64,000 nt of DNA from Methylomicrobium sp. wino1 (GTDB lineage Bacteria > Pseudomonadota > Gammaproteobacteria > Methylococcales > Methylomonadaceae), in contig NZ_CP024202.1 of assembly GCF_003932755.1 (NCBI RefSeq), positions 4,092,001-4,156,000 of the forward strand, written 5' to 3'. The notes under the pieces were generated by a model that made no database searches, had not been told where the DNA came from, and saw nothing but the letters and a program-made list of their open reading frames with translations. The translations under genes were made by a program, and so were the position numbers. Below, piece by piece: positions 1-10,811 of the stretch (positions are counted from its first letter, which is position 1; each line of letters opens with the position of its first letter).

Positions 1-291
1 CGAGACATGACGGTTGCCCAAGTGGTAACAAGCGCGCGCAAACTGCAATAGGTCGCTGCTGCGCACGACCGAAAGCAGTTCGGGCGCGGCGTCGACCAAG
101 ACATTGAAGCGGTCGGGTCCGGTCAGCACCAACCCCGAGCGCAGTAGATGGCCGCGCGGCAAGAACAGGCCGACTTCGACGCCGCCTTCGGTCACGGCAT
201 GGAAACGGCTTTTCTGCCGCGTTTCGAAAGGCAGCGTCAGCACATCGACGGGAGTCACTTCGGAAGTAGCAAGTTCGGTAAGTTTCAGCAT
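1..291 (-). CDS. ureE: Urease accessory protein UreE, N-terminal part (cut by window edge)
   Basis: The frame opens at an ATG at 291 and runs off the left edge, giving the first 97 residues. They start MLKLTELATSE and include the UreE N-terminal beta-domain pattern (LPFETRQKSRFHAVTEGG, then VGLFLPRGHLLRSG). UreE is a cytoplasmic nickel metallochaperone that hands nickel to apo-urease with UreDFG. The start lies 4 bases after the ureC stop, so it is the last visible gene of the ureDABCE operon. ureF and ureG presumably follow outside the window. The histidine-rich tail cannot be judged. Confidence 0.9.
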   Translation of the reverse strand, partial: MLKLTELATSEVTPVDVLTLPFETRQKSRFHAVTEGGVEVGLFLPRGHLLRSGLVLTGPDRFNVLVDAAPELLSVVRSSDLLQFARACYHLGNRHVS

Positions 292-295
292 AATC

Positions 296-1991
<1,696 letters not shown>

Positions 1992-1999
<8 letters not shown>

Positions 2000-2312
2000 G
2001 ACTGTCCTCCAACGCGCTCATGATTTGCTGGCGAAAACCGTAAATTCTGCGCATGCCTGCAAAAGGCACCAATTGCACCTCGCGTTGCTGACCGGGTTCG
2101 AAGCGCACCGCTGTACCGGCCGGAATATCGAGCCGGTAGCCGCGAGCCTTGTCGCGGTCGAATTTCAAGGCCGGATTGGTTTCATAAAAATGATAATGCG
2201 AGCCGACCTGAATCGGACGGTCGCCGCTGTTCGCGATCAGAAGACGGATCGTTTCGCGTCCGGCATTTATTTCAAGATCGCCGTCGGCCGTAATGATTTC
2301 ACCGGGAATCAT
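1992..2312 (-). CDS. ureB: Urease subunit beta
   Basis: A 106-residue protein beginning [20 protein letters not shown], typical of UreB. It carries the conserved segments [19 protein letters not shown] and [10 protein letters not shown] of the small structural subunit. It lies 8 bases after ureA and overlaps the ureC start by 8 bases, the usual ureABC arrangement of separate subunits found in most bacteria. Confidence 0.97.
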
Positions 2313-2320
2313 GCTATCTC

Positions 2321-2623
2321 CTATTCGATCGGATTATGGACCGTGACCAGTTTGGTCCCATCCGGAAAAGTCGCTTCGACCTGAACTTCGGGCAGCATTT
2401 CGCAAACGCCGTCCATCACGTCTTCCGTGTTCAGCAGCGTTCTGCCGTATTCCATCAATTCGGCGACGGTTCGCCCGTCCCTAGCGCCTTCCATGATCGC
2501 GGCCGAAATATAGGCAACCGCTTCCGGATAATTGAGCTTCAAGCCCCTATCCTTACGCCGTTCTGCCAACAATGCGGCCGTAAAAAGCAGTAATTTGTCT
2601 TTTTCGCGTGGTGTCAATTGCAT
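2321..2623 (-). CDS. ureA: Urease subunit gamma
   Basis: A 100-residue protein, the standard UreA length, starting [27 protein letters not shown] with the conserved [21 protein letters not shown] segment. It is the small gamma subunit of the urease trimer. It is separated from the upstream ureD by 260 bases that hold a dispersed inverted repeat. Either ureABCE has its own promoter or the repeat sits inside the operon transcript. Confidence 0.97.
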   Translation of the reverse strand: MQLTPREKDKLLLFTAALLAERRKDRGLKLNYPEAVAYISAAIMEGARDGRTVAELMEYGRTLLNTEDVMDGVCEMLPEVQVEATFPDGTKLVTVHNPIE

Positions 2624-2660
2624 AATTTATCCTTACTGTGAAAGTACGCGAACCGAAAAG

Positions 2661-2808
2661 AGTGCGGTTGCTCGACTGACAGGCGTCGGCGGCAGGGCAG
2701 ATTTTTGCTCCATGCAAAATCTGCATTCACGCCATCCTTGGCGTTCGAGCCGCCGTCGAGCCTACACGGACGTATTTACGGCGTCCTGTCGGGCGAGTAA
2801 TCGCACCC
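2661..2808. repeat. Dispersed inverted repeat, family D (copy 1)
   Basis: A copy of a non-coding element with imperfect inverted ends (AGTGCGGTTGCTCG at the left, CGAGTAATCGCACC at the right). It contains the family core, a GGCAGGGCAGATTTTTGCTC block followed by GCAAAATCTGCATTCA, then CCTACACGGACGTATTTACGG. Related copies lie at 39.05, 44.29, 50.80 and 51.32 kb. No ORF is present. Here it separates ureD from ureA. Confidence 0.8.
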
Positions 2809-2883
2809 TCACCTTTGCCCCTCGTACTTTTATTTGCTGGGCGATGTCCGGGCCTTCATGAACGTTAGGTTTCGGATTTGTAT

Positions 2884-3786
2884 TCACGTCGCCCAGATGC
2901 GCGGCATACAAGCTTTGCGGCCTACCGTCGCCTCGCGAATCGCAGTCCAGACTTCGTTGAAAAAATCGCGCAGTTTATCGGCTCTATGATCCAATGCGCG
3001 GCAAATCAACAAATCATCGATGCGTGTGACGCCGCGCCCTGGTGCGTCGCCGATCACGTTTCGCACGATATCCAAAACTTCTGCCGAAGCAGGATAAGCA
3101 AACAAGGTTCCGCAAGATGAATGCCGGCTCAAGCCCCAACTTGCCGCGAAGGCTTGCGCGTCTAATCGTAAACGCTCCAAATAAATCGGTTCGTCTCCAA
3201 GGACTATGCGCCAATTCAACAAGGCTTCACCCAATTCAAAACCTTCGCCGGATGCGGGGCGGCCCAATACGATGACTTCCCATGCGATGAATCGCGAGCC
3301 GGTATCGATCTTTATCGTCGTTTCGGAAGTGAGCCGCGCGCCTTCGTAGACGATCGTTTCTTGCGGCAGCCATTCCAAGACCGCGTTTTCTTCGATCGTC
3401 ATCGCGACCGACTGTGATGCGCTGTCGCCTTCACTTCGGTAAAACTTGCCGGCGGCCGGCGTCGTGATCAAGGCGTGACTGCCGCGTTCGACTTTGACTT
3501 CTATCGTCAATTGGTCTCCGGCAACGACGCCGCCAGGCGGATGCAACAAATACAGATGACAGACATCGCCTTCGGGATAAAACGGCCGCTGCACGGTCAA
3601 CGGGCCGCGATGAGCCCAGCGCCGCAATACCGTTCTGCTTTCGGTCTTCGTAAAGCCCAGCGACAACTCGGCCTGCCAACCCTGACGCGAATCGATTCCG
3701 GCTTCGTTTACCGCGTCTCTGTCGCTGTACACCGGCTCAAGCACCGAGCAATAGCGCCAAACCAACCGCCGCGCACGACATAGCAA
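2884..3786 (-). CDS. ureD: Urease accessory protein UreD
   Basis: A UreD-family nickel-insertion chaperone of up to 300 residues. Family segments include QAELSLGFTKTESRTVLRRWAH (split here as GWQAELSLGF and TVLRRWAHRGPLTVQRPFYPEG), LHPPGGVVAGDQL and ITTPAAGKFYRS. UreD binds apo-urease together with UreF and UreG. The ATG at 3786 would overlap ureJ by 50 bases. A GTG at 3744, overlapping the ureJ stop, is a plausible alternative start, because the first residues of the long form are not UreD-like. It follows ureJ and precedes ureA. Confidence 0.93.
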   Translation of the reverse strand: MLCRARRLVWRYCSVLEPVYSDRDAVNEAGIDSRQGWQAELSLGFTKTESRTVLRRWAHRGPLTVQRPFYPEGDVCHLYLLHPPGGVVAGDQLTIEVKVERGSHALITTPAAGKFYRSEGDSASQSVAMTIEENAVLEWLPQETIVYEGARLTSETTIKIDTGSRFIAWEVIVLGRPASGEGFELGEALLNWRIVLGDEPIYLERLRLDAQAFAASWGLSRHSSCGTLFAYPASAEVLDIVRNVIGDAPGRGVTRIDDLLICRALDHRADKLRDFFNEVWTAIREATVGRKACMPRIWAT

Positions 3787-4330
3787 CAGAAGCTCGTGTC
3801 CATTTCAAAATTACGGGGCTCAGTAAACCTGCCGCCAAGCCGATGCCATGCAACGAGGCGGTTGAAAGCAAAAAGCCTAAGGCAAAACCGGTTCGGTCCG
3901 CATCGGGACCGATTTCCAATGCATGCACATAGCCGTGGCTCAATGCGAACATGACCGCCACGATGCAAGCCTGCGTCAACGAAAGGTGCCAGTCGCGCAG
4001 CACGATAATTCCCGAGACGAGTACTGACAGCGCCACCCAAAATTCGGGATAAGCCACCGAAATACCGACGAATGCCAAACCCGCCCCGAAAACCATTGCC
4101 GTCAGGAAACTCAAAGGCAATAACCAACGCGCCAATCCTCCAAGACAAAAGGCCCAAAGACCGACCGCAATCATCACTAGCAGGTGATCCGGGCCGAGCA
4201 ATGGATGTATAAACCCTTCGCCGAATCCATGGTCCGCACCGACGCCGAGATGCGCGAAGGCAGGTATCGGCAACAGAAGTATTGAAGCTACTAACATGAC
4301 AGAGTATTTGTTGTTAATCATCATTTTCAC
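3737..4330 (-). CDS. ureJ: HupE/UreJ-family nickel permease
   Basis: A 197-residue membrane protein with an N-terminal signal-like segment (MLVASILLLPIPAFAH) and the HupE/UreJ motif HLGVGADHGFGEGFIHPLLGPDHLLVM, which is rich in histidine and aspartate and implicated in nickel binding. About six membrane segments follow. It is probably a secondary transporter that supplies nickel for urease, as its place directly before ureD indicates. Its 3' end overlaps the longest ureD frame. Confidence 0.92.
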   Translation of the reverse strand: MKMMINNKYSVMLVASILLLPIPAFAHLGVGADHGFGEGFIHPLLGPDHLLVMIAVGLWAFCLGGLARWLLPLSFLTAMVFGAGLAFVGISVAYPEFWVALSVLVSGIIVLRDWHLSLTQACIVAVMFALSHGYVHALEIGPDADRTGFALGFLLSTASLHGIGLAAGLLSPVILKWTRASVAMSCAAVGLALLLGA

Positions 4331-4834
4331 CTTAAGATAGTTGTTTTATCTCGCGCAGAGGCGCTGAGGCGCAGAGTTATTTTTCTGGTTCCCACGGTCC
4401 TCCGTGGGAACCCATATCGGGGCATATTTACTCGCCCCAGATCAGCATTCCCACGCCGGAGCGCTCATCGTTATACATAAGTCATAAATTATCCTTTTGC
4501 AATCTTAGCCAATGTGGCCTCGATACCATTTATTGTCACTTAACACTCTCGGCCTCGAAATCGCGATCAGGGGATCGCTCCCACAGAGCATCCTCCGCCC
4601 GCTGTGGGAGCGACTCCTTCGTCGCGACTATCGAAGGCACTGACGTTCAATAATTCACAGTTTTATCAAACATCACCGCTTATAGTTATTCGATAAATTC
4701 TGTCCATCAAGTTTGGGGATACTTGTCTATAACGGCAAGCGCCGGAGCGTGGGAACGAGAGCAACCTTCCCGGCTCCGATATCGCGATCTGGAACTTCGC
4801 TCCCACAATGCGTGCCGATGTGCTTTTACCATCG
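4331..4834. other. Non-coding spacer between urtE and ureJ, filled with repeats
   Basis: A 504-base spacer with no credible gene. It holds REP-type palindromes of the form TTCCCACGCnnGAGCGTGGGAA near 4388-4415 and a complete MITE (family C, 4464-4740) that split one such palindrome. A smaller palindrome (GTGGGAGCGACTCCTTCGTCGCGA) lies inside the MITE near 4600. A poorer palindromic stretch follows to 4810. Confidence 0.7.
4455..4749. mobile_element. MITE family C, copy 1, with 9-bp target duplication
   Basis: The element itself is 4464-4740 (277 bp). It has inverted ends around CGTTATACATAAGT (4469) and ACTTGTCTATAACG (4721), and is flanked on both sides by the 9-bp direct repeat GCCGGAGCG (4455-4463 and 4741-4749). 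The flanks together rebuild a REP palindrome of the kind CCCACGCCGGAGCGTGGG, so the element entered a REP hairpin. A second copy with the same ends lies at 59796-60068. It encodes no protein and needs a transposase in trans. Confidence 0.8.
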
Positions 4835-5617
4835 TCACACCGTCAAATAGCGCTTGACCTTCGTTTCGTCCAATTCGTCCATCCCGCCCGACGCGACGCT
4901 ACGCCCGCGCTCCAGGATGCAGAAACGATCGGCGACCTTGCGCGCGAACGGCAGTTTTTGTTCGACCAGCAGCACCGTGACGCCCATTTCGCGGTTAATT
5001 ATTTTGATCGCTTCACGCACCTCATTTTTAACCTCGGCAGCCTTCTTGACTAACGGCGTTTTATTGCCTTTTGCCTTATTAAGCCGAATGATCACGTCGC
5101 CGATTTCGCTGACGATGTTCGGCTGTATACCTTCGGTCGGTTCGTCCAGAATCAGCAATCTCGGATTCAGCACCAAGGCCCGCCCGATTGCCAATTGCTG
5201 CTGTTGGCCGCCGGACAGATCGCCGCCGCGCCGCCCGAGCATCTGCTTCAGCACAGGGAATATCTCGAAAATATGCTCCGGCACTTTTTTGATGCCGTGT
5301 CTACGCGCCGCGCGCAAACCGATTTTCAGATTCTCCTCGACCGTGAGCAGCGGAAAAATCTCGCGGCCTTGCGGCACGAAGCCGATGCCGAGTTCGGCGC
5401 GTTGCTCGGGTTTCAACGGCGCCAAATCGACGCCGTCGAACAGCATTTCGCCGCTGCGCACCGGTATCAAACCCATGATGCATTTCAATAACGTCGTCTT
5501 GCCGACACCGTTGCGTCCCATCAGACAGACACAGGCCCCTTCCGGCACCGACAGTTGCAAGTCCCACAGGGTATGGCTCTCGTGGTAATATTGATTCAAT
5601 GAATGTATATTCAGCAT
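4835..5617 (-). CDS. urtE: Urea ABC transporter ATP-binding protein UrtE
   Basis: A LIV-type ABC ATPase of 260 residues with Walker A GRNGVGKTT (about residues 34-42), signature LSGGQQQQ (about 134-141) and Walker B LLILDEPTEG (about 154-163). It is the second ATPase of the urea importer and is translated directly after urtD (1-base overlap). Oddly, about 27 lysine- and glutamate-rich residues (about 181-208, beginning KAKGNKTPLVKK) lie between EIGDVIIRLN and the H-loop region GVTVLLVEQ, where UrtE proteins normally have a short turn. The total length is correspondingly longer than the usual ~230. Confidence 0.95.
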   Translation of the reverse strand: MLNIHSLNQYYHESHTLWDLQLSVPEGACVCLMGRNGVGKTTLLKCIMGLIPVRSGEMLFDGVDLAPLKPEQRAELGIGFVPQGREIFPLLTVEENLKIGLRAARRHGIKKVPEHIFEIFPVLKQMLGRRGGDLSGGQQQQLAIGRALVLNPRLLILDEPTEGIQPNIVSEIGDVIIRLNKAKGNKTPLVKKAAEVKNEVREAIKIINREMGVTVLLVEQKLPFARKVADRFCILERGRSVASGGMDELDETKVKRYLTV

Positions 5618-6435
5618 CAGTCCCCCAGATACACTTGGATCACGCGCGGGTCGTTTTGCACTTCGTCCATCGTGCCTTCGGTCAATACCGAACCTTCGTG
5701 CAACACGGTGACCTTTCGCGCGATCGAACGCACGAATTCCATGTCGTGTTCGACGACGACGATCGAATGCTTACCCTGCAGCGACAGCAGCAATTCGGCG
5801 GTCCGATCGATTTCCTGATGAGTCATGCCTGCTACCGGCTCGTCGACCAGCATCACTTTCGGCTCCTGCATCAACAACATACCGATCTCCAGCCATTGCT
5901 TCTGTCCATGCGACAAAATACCGGCTTGTTGTGCTCGGTGTTCGGTCAGACCGATCGTCGTCAGCACCTCTTCGATGCGGTCGCGCTGCTCGCCGTTCAG
6001 CCCTGCGAACAGCACCTGCCAAGCCCCCTTGTCCGTTTTCATCGCCAATTCCAGATTTCCGAACACGCTCAAATTTTCGAACACGCTCGGTTTTTGGAAC
6101 TTGCGACAGATACCGGCCTGCGCGATCGCCGGCTCGTCCATTTCGAGCAAATCGATGGTTTGCCCGAAAAAGACCGAACCGCTGTCGGGCGTCGTCTTGC
6201 CGGTAATCACATCCATCAGCGTCGTCTTGCCGGCTCCGTTCGGTCCGATCAGACAACGCAGTTCGCCGTTATCGATATATAAGGATAAATTGTTCAACGC
6301 CTTGAAGCCGTCGAAACTGACGCTGACATCCTCAAGATAAAGTATCGTTTTATGCGAAACGTCGACTTCGCCGGGCTTGACCGGCCTTCTGACGAAATCG
6401 AAGGTTTTATAGCGATCGATCAATGGCTTGTTCAT
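5617..6435 (-). CDS. urtD: Urea ABC transporter ATP-binding protein UrtD
   Basis: A 272-residue LivG-type ATPase with Walker A GPNGAGKTTLMD, signature LSHGQKQWLEIG (the UrtD form of the ABC signature) and Walker B VMLVDEPVAGM. The first ~25 residues (MNKPLIDRYKTFDFVRRP) are an N-terminal extension common in UrtD. Its start overlaps the urtC stop by 4 bases and its end overlaps urtE by 1 base, so the genes are co-translated. It powers uptake of urea through UrtB/UrtC. Confidence 0.96.
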   Translation of the reverse strand: MNKPLIDRYKTFDFVRRPVKPGEVDVSHKTILYLEDVSVSFDGFKALNNLSLYIDNGELRCLIGPNGAGKTTLMDVITGKTTPDSGSVFFGQTIDLLEMDEPAIAQAGICRKFQKPSVFENLSVFGNLELAMKTDKGAWQVLFAGLNGEQRDRIEEVLTTIGLTEHRAQQAGILSHGQKQWLEIGMLLMQEPKVMLVDEPVAGMTHQEIDRTAELLLSLQGKHSIVVVEHDMEFVRSIARKVTVLHEGSVLTEGTMDEVQNDPRVIQVYLGD

Positions 6436-7529
6436 GTCCGCCTCTCCCCGCCTTTCTTAAGCAACAAGCCTGCCAATCCATTCGGCATGAACACCGTCAC
6501 CAAGATGAAGGTCGCGCCCAACGTGAACAACCAGATTTCCGGGAGCAAGCCGGTCAACACCGTTTTGCCGTAATTGACCAGCAGCGCGCCGATGATCGCG
6601 CCGTACAGCGTACCCCGCCCACCGATCGCGACCCAGACGACGATCTCCAACGAGTTCAACGGCGAAAACTCACTCGGATTGATAATGCCGACCTGCGGCA
6701 CATACAATGCGCCGGCAATTCCGGCCAGCATCGCCGCGAACACGAATATCCAGAGCTTGAACATTTCGACCCGGTAGCCCAAAAAGCGCACGCGCGCCTC
6801 ATGATCGCGCACTGCGGTCACGACACGACCCATCTTGGTGCAAGCAATCCATCTTGACAGCAAAAACGCACCAATTAGGGCAAGTCCGGAAATCATGAAT
6901 AGCGTGACTCTGACCGCTTCGGATTGTATGTTGAAACCGAGGATGTCCTTGAAGTCGGTCAGCCCGTTATTGCCGCCGAAGCCCATTTCGTTGCGGAAAA
7001 AAGCCAGCATCAAGGCATAAGTCAAAGCCTGCGTGATGATCGACAGATATACGCCGGTCACGCGCGAACGGAACGCGAGCCAGCCGAACACGAATGCCAA
7101 CACACCCGGCGCAAACAGCACCATCGGCAACGCGAACCAGAATTGATCGAAGCCGTACCAGTACCACGGCAGTTCTTTCCAGTCCAAAAACACCATGAAA
7201 TCGGGTAAGACCGGATCGCCGTAAACGCCGCGCTCACCAATTTGGCGCATGAGATACATCCCCATCGCATAACCGCCCAATGCGAAAAACGCACCATGAC
7301 CGAGCGCAAGAATTCCGCAATACCCCCAAACCAAGTCGAGCGACAAGCCCAGCAACGCAAAGGTCAAATACTTGCCGAGCAAAGAAACAGTATAAGCGGA
7401 AAAATGCAGCGCCGAAGCACTTGGAAAAATCGCGTTACAAAGCGGCACCAACACGATAAGGGCGATCAAGGAAAACAGTACGACATTCGCCGTCTTGTCG
7501 TTACTGATAAACAGACTCTTCATGCTCAT
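6432..7529 (-). CDS. urtC: Urea ABC transporter permease UrtC
   Basis: A 365-residue LivM-type permease with about 9-10 membrane segments. Family segments include LLGLSLDLVWGYCGILALGHGAFFALGGYAMGMYLM, of which GYCGILALGHGAFFALGG is the key part, the EAA-like cytoplasmic loop GRVVTAVRDHEARVRFLGY, and AIGGRGTLYGAIIGALLVN. It forms the membrane channel with UrtB. It overlaps both neighbours by 4 bases within urtBCDE. Confidence 0.96.
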   Translation of the reverse strand: MSMKSLFISNDKTANVVLFSLIALIVLVPLCNAIFPSASALHFSAYTVSLLGKYLTFALLGLSLDLVWGYCGILALGHGAFFALGGYAMGMYLMRQIGERGVYGDPVLPDFMVFLDWKELPWYWYGFDQFWFALPMVLFAPGVLAFVFGWLAFRSRVTGVYLSIITQALTYALMLAFFRNEMGFGGNNGLTDFKDILGFNIQSEAVRVTLFMISGLALIGAFLLSRWIACTKMGRVVTAVRDHEARVRFLGYRVEMFKLWIFVFAAMLAGIAGALYVPQVGIINPSEFSPLNSLEIVVWVAIGGRGTLYGAIIGALLVNYGKTVLTGLLPEIWLFTLGATFILVTVFMPNGLAGLLLKKGGERRT

Positions 7530-9220
7530 GCCTCCGCCGCTCGGCCTTTCTGCGGAAACAATCCGCGCGGGCGTTTTTGAATAAACAGAATGATGAACAC
7601 CAAAACCAAAATCTTCGCGAGCACCGCGCCGGCATGCGGCTCGAGCATCTTGTTAGCAATACCGAGCGAGAACCCGGCGACCAAAGTTCCCCAAAGATTG
7701 CCGACACCGCCGAATACGACGACCATGAACGAATCGACGATATAGCTCTGACCCAAATTTGGTCCGACATTGGTGATCTGACTCAACGCGACGCCCGCGA
7801 CACCGGCGATGCCCGAGCCCAAACCGAAGGTCATCGCATCGACCCGCGCGGTCGGGATACCCATCGCTTTAGCCATATTACGGTTTTGCGCGACGGCCCT
7901 GACTTCGAGACCGAGCCGTGTCTTCTTAAGAATTTGTAATAGCGCCGCGAATACCAACAAGCAAAACAACACGATGTAAAAACGATTCCAAGTCAACGAC
8001 AGAAAATCGTTAATCTGCCACGAACCGCTCATCCATTCCGGCGTCGTGACGCTACGATTTAGCGGCGAAAAAATCGAACGCACTGTTTGCTGTAAAAACA
8101 GACTGATGCCGAAAGTCGCCAGCAAGGTTTCGAGCGGCCGCCCATACAAAAAACGGATTATCCCACGTTCGATCGCGACGCCGACCAAAGCCGAAATCAT
8201 GAACGCCGCGGGAATCGCTAGAATCACCGACAGACCGATATGATTTGGCATGATCTGCTGCATCACATAAGTCGTATAGGCACCGAGCATCATCAACTCG
8301 CCGTGCGCCATGTTGATCACCCCCATCACGCCGAAGGTAATCGCCAAGCCGATCGCGGCCAGCACCAACACTGCGCCTAGACTCAAGCCAAAAAACATCG
8401 TTTCAACGCTGTTATAGAACTGCAACCTCGCTTCAATTTTTTTCAACGCGGATTGGGCTTTTTTTATAACCTCGACATCCTGTTCGATGAAATTGCCGGC
8501 ACTATCCTTTTCGACTAAAACACTTAGCCGGTTATAGGCTTCGAGGCTGTTGTACTCTTTCAAAGTGTCCATCGCGTTCAGACGAACCGATCTGTCGTTG
8601 TTTTGTAGATCGTTTAGTGCAAAAATCAGGTGCATCGACGAGAGCACGTCTTCGTCTGTTTCGGTAGACTCGAACTCCTTTAACAATTCCAGCGTTTTTG
8701 CATCGGCAGTCTTGACCATCGCATTGACCGCAGAGAGCCTGACCGAAGCATCATCCGATTGCAACTGCAAAAGAGCTATTTTCTTGCGTAGCTTAGTGCG
8801 TAAGCTGTTGGTAATGTTGACTTTCGACAAGTCCGAGCGCTCGACAAGACCTAAGTCGGCCCCGGTCGACGCCTCGGCAATACGGTAGCCTTGACCGCTT
8901 TCGGTAGCGATAACCGCCGTTTGCTTATCGCGTAATACATATAAGCTACCGTCCAGCAATGCTTCCAAAATCGGTAAAGCCGCAGGATGCCCGGTCAAGC
9001 TCAGTTGCTCGCTCGCCTGCCCGCGTTCTTTCATACTGCCAAGAAGTAAGCGCGCCAGCGCATCGGCAAACGGATCGAGAACCGTTTCGGCTTGTTGTTC
9101 TGAAACTTCTTGACTGTCAGCCGTTTCAGCGGTCGACTCATCCAACGCAATAGCGGGCCGGACGCATAGCATCAATAAGGCCAATAACGACATACGCCAT
9201 GTGAATGAATTCGCTTTCAT
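7526..9220 (-). CDS. urtB: Urea ABC transporter permease UrtB, long form
   Basis: A 564-residue protein. Residues 1-25 form a signal peptide (LLALLMLCVRPAIA). Residues ~40-265 form a predicted periplasmic helical-repeat region, an extension well known in UrtB. Residues ~275-560 form the LivH-type permease with ITFGVMGVINMAHGELMMLGAY split by GVINMAHGE, and AVAQNRNMAKAMGIPT in the cytoplasmic loop. It pairs with UrtC. A 268-base gap with REP repeats separates it from urtA, which may lower its expression relative to the binding protein. The second permease of this type in the window (30371-31297) lacks the extension. Confidence 0.96.
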   Translation of the reverse strand: MKANSFTWRMSLLALLMLCVRPAIALDESTAETADSQEVSEQQAETVLDPFADALARLLLGSMKERGQASEQLSLTGHPAALPILEALLDGSLYVLRDKQTAVIATESGQGYRIAEASTGADLGLVERSDLSKVNITNSLRTKLRKKIALLQLQSDDASVRLSAVNAMVKTADAKTLELLKEFESTETDEDVLSSMHLIFALNDLQNNDRSVRLNAMDTLKEYNSLEAYNRLSVLVEKDSAGNFIEQDVEVIKKAQSALKKIEARLQFYNSVETMFFGLSLGAVLVLAAIGLAITFGVMGVINMAHGELMMLGAYTTYVMQQIMPNHIGLSVILAIPAAFMISALVGVAIERGIIRFLYGRPLETLLATFGISLFLQQTVRSIFSPLNRSVTTPEWMSGSWQINDFLSLTWNRFYIVLFCLLVFAALLQILKKTRLGLEVRAVAQNRNMAKAMGIPTARVDAMTFGLGSGIAGVAGVALSQITNVGPNLGQSYIVDSFMVVVFGGVGNLWGTLVAGFSLGIANKMLEPHAGAVLAKILVLVFIILFIQKRPRGLFPQKGRAAEA

Positions 9221-9278
9221 AAGGGTTCCTAAAATGACTAATCGATCATAGGGTAACTATTCAGTCTCTCGGCAATTC

Positions 9279-9380
9279 TCGTTCCCATGCTCTGCGTGGG
9301 AATACCTGATTACCGCTCAAGAGGTTCGAGACGCTAGAGCGTCTCAGTCTTCGTTCCCACGCTGGAGCGTGGGAACGATA
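9279..9380. repeat. REP-type palindromes between urtA and urtB
   Basis: Two arms, TCGTTCCCATGC/GCGTGGGA and CGTTCCCACGCTGGAGCGTGGGAACGA, surround a smaller palindrome GAGACGCTAGAGCGTCTC. The same set recurs at 49576-49681 and partly near 37430 and 4390. Such hairpins commonly stabilise the upstream (urtA) part of a transcript and give more binding protein than permease. That role here is inferred. Confidence 0.75.
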
Positions 9381-9488
9381 GGAGTGAAAATTACATCGGA
9401 GAGGTGCGCATCGCACGCCCCTGCAAACGGTACGCAGTGCCCAGTGCGCTTAAATTCGCACCCTACTCTCTACTTAAGTACTGACCGT

Positions 9489-10787
9489 TCAATAATTTTG
9501 CCCGGAACATTTTTTGGTTTCGGTATTGAAGTTGCCGCACAGGATCGGTGGCGTCCAGTCGGCAATGATCGGCTTACTCTCCGGCAGGAAATCCGACCAG
9601 GCATCGCCCGGAACCAATTTATTGGTTTGCCAAACAGTCAAGAATTGACCGTTGTCTTGTATCTCCCCAATCAATACCGGCTTGGTGATGTGATGGTTCG
9701 GAAGCATTTTTGAAATACCGCCGGTCAAGTTCGGAGCTTCGACACCGATGATCGCCTTTTGCACAGCATCCGGGTCCGTCGTTCCGGCCTTTTCGACCGC
9801 CTTGACCCACATATTGAAACCAATGTAATGCGCTTCCATCGGATCGTTGGTGACGCGTTTCGGGTTCTTGATAAACTCATGCCATTGCTTGATGAATGCA
9901 GCGTTCTTGGTTGTATCGACACTCATGAAATAATTCCAAGCGGCTAGATGACCGACCAACGGCTTGGTATCGATGCCTGACAATTCCTCTTCGCCGACCG
10001 AGAATGCAACGACCGGAATGTCCTCAGATGAAATGCCTTGATTGCCCAATTCTTTATAGAATGGAATGTTAGCATCGCCGTTGATCGTCGACACGACCGC
10101 CGTTTTCTTGCCGGCCGAACCGAATTTCTTGATATCCGACACGATGCTTTGCCAATCGGAATGGCCGAACGGCGTATAGTTGATCATGATGTCCTTTTCA
10201 TCAACGCCCTTGGCTTTCAGATAGGCTTCGAGAATCTTGTTGGTGGTACGCGGATAGACATAGTCGGTACCGGCCAACACCCAGCGTTCGGCGCCGAAGT
10301 CGTTCATCAAATAATCGACGGCCGGAATCGCCTGCTGATTCGGCGCGGCTCCGGTGTAGAACACATTTTTCGACGATTCCTCGCCTTCGTACTGCACCGG
10401 ATAGAACAACAGGCCGTTCAATTCCTCGACGACCGGCAGCACAGATTTGCGCGACACCGACGTCCAGCAACCGAAGATCGCCGCGACCTTGTCCTTGGTC
10501 AAGAGTTCGCGCGCTTTTTCGGCGAACAGCGGCCAGTTCGAGGCCGGGTCGACGACGACCGGTTCGAGTTTCTTGCCGAGCAAGCCGCCTTTTTTGTTCT
10601 GTTCCTCGATCAACATCAGCATCGTATCCTTGAGGGTCGTTTCGCTTATCGCCATCGTGCCCGACAATGAATGCAAGACGCCGACTTTGATCGTTTCTTC
10701 GGCGGAAGCGGTCGGAGCCGTAACCGAAAAAAACGATGCAACGGCCGCAATGCTCAATAATTTAAGATTTTTCGCTAGTTTCTTCAT
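9489..10787 (-). CDS. urtA: Urea ABC transporter substrate-binding protein UrtA
   Basis: A 432-residue periplasmic binding protein with a Sec signal peptide (about residues 1-29, ending APTASA). It has the UrtA/AmiC/LivK-type fold: IKVGVLHSLSGTMAISE, VDPASNWPLFAEKA, AAIFGCWTSVSRKSVLPV, and MEAHYIGFNMWVKAVEKAG near the C-terminus. It binds urea, and possibly short amides, and delivers it to UrtBC. It lies 24 bases after the porin gene, so a porin-urtABCDE operon is likely. Confidence 0.96.
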   Translation of the reverse strand: MKKLAKNLKLLSIAAVASFFSVTAPTASAEETIKVGVLHSLSGTMAISETTLKDTMLMLIEEQNKKGGLLGKKLEPVVVDPASNWPLFAEKARELLTKDKVAAIFGCWTSVSRKSVLPVVEELNGLLFYPVQYEGEESSKNVFYTGAAPNQQAIPAVDYLMNDFGAERWVLAGTDYVYPRTTNKILEAYLKAKGVDEKDIMINYTPFGHSDWQSIVSDIKKFGSAGKKTAVVSTINGDANIPFYKELGNQGISSEDIPVVAFSVGEEELSGIDTKPLVGHLAAWNYFMSVDTTKNAAFIKQWHEFIKNPKRVTNDPMEAHYIGFNMWVKAVEKAGTTDPDAVQKAIIGVEAPNLTGGISKMLPNHHITKPVLIGEIQDNGQFLTVWQTNKLVPGDAWSDFLPESKPIIADWTPPILCGNFNTETKKCSGQNY

Positions 10788-10811
10788 AGTCTGTTCCCGA
10801 GGTAATTGAAA

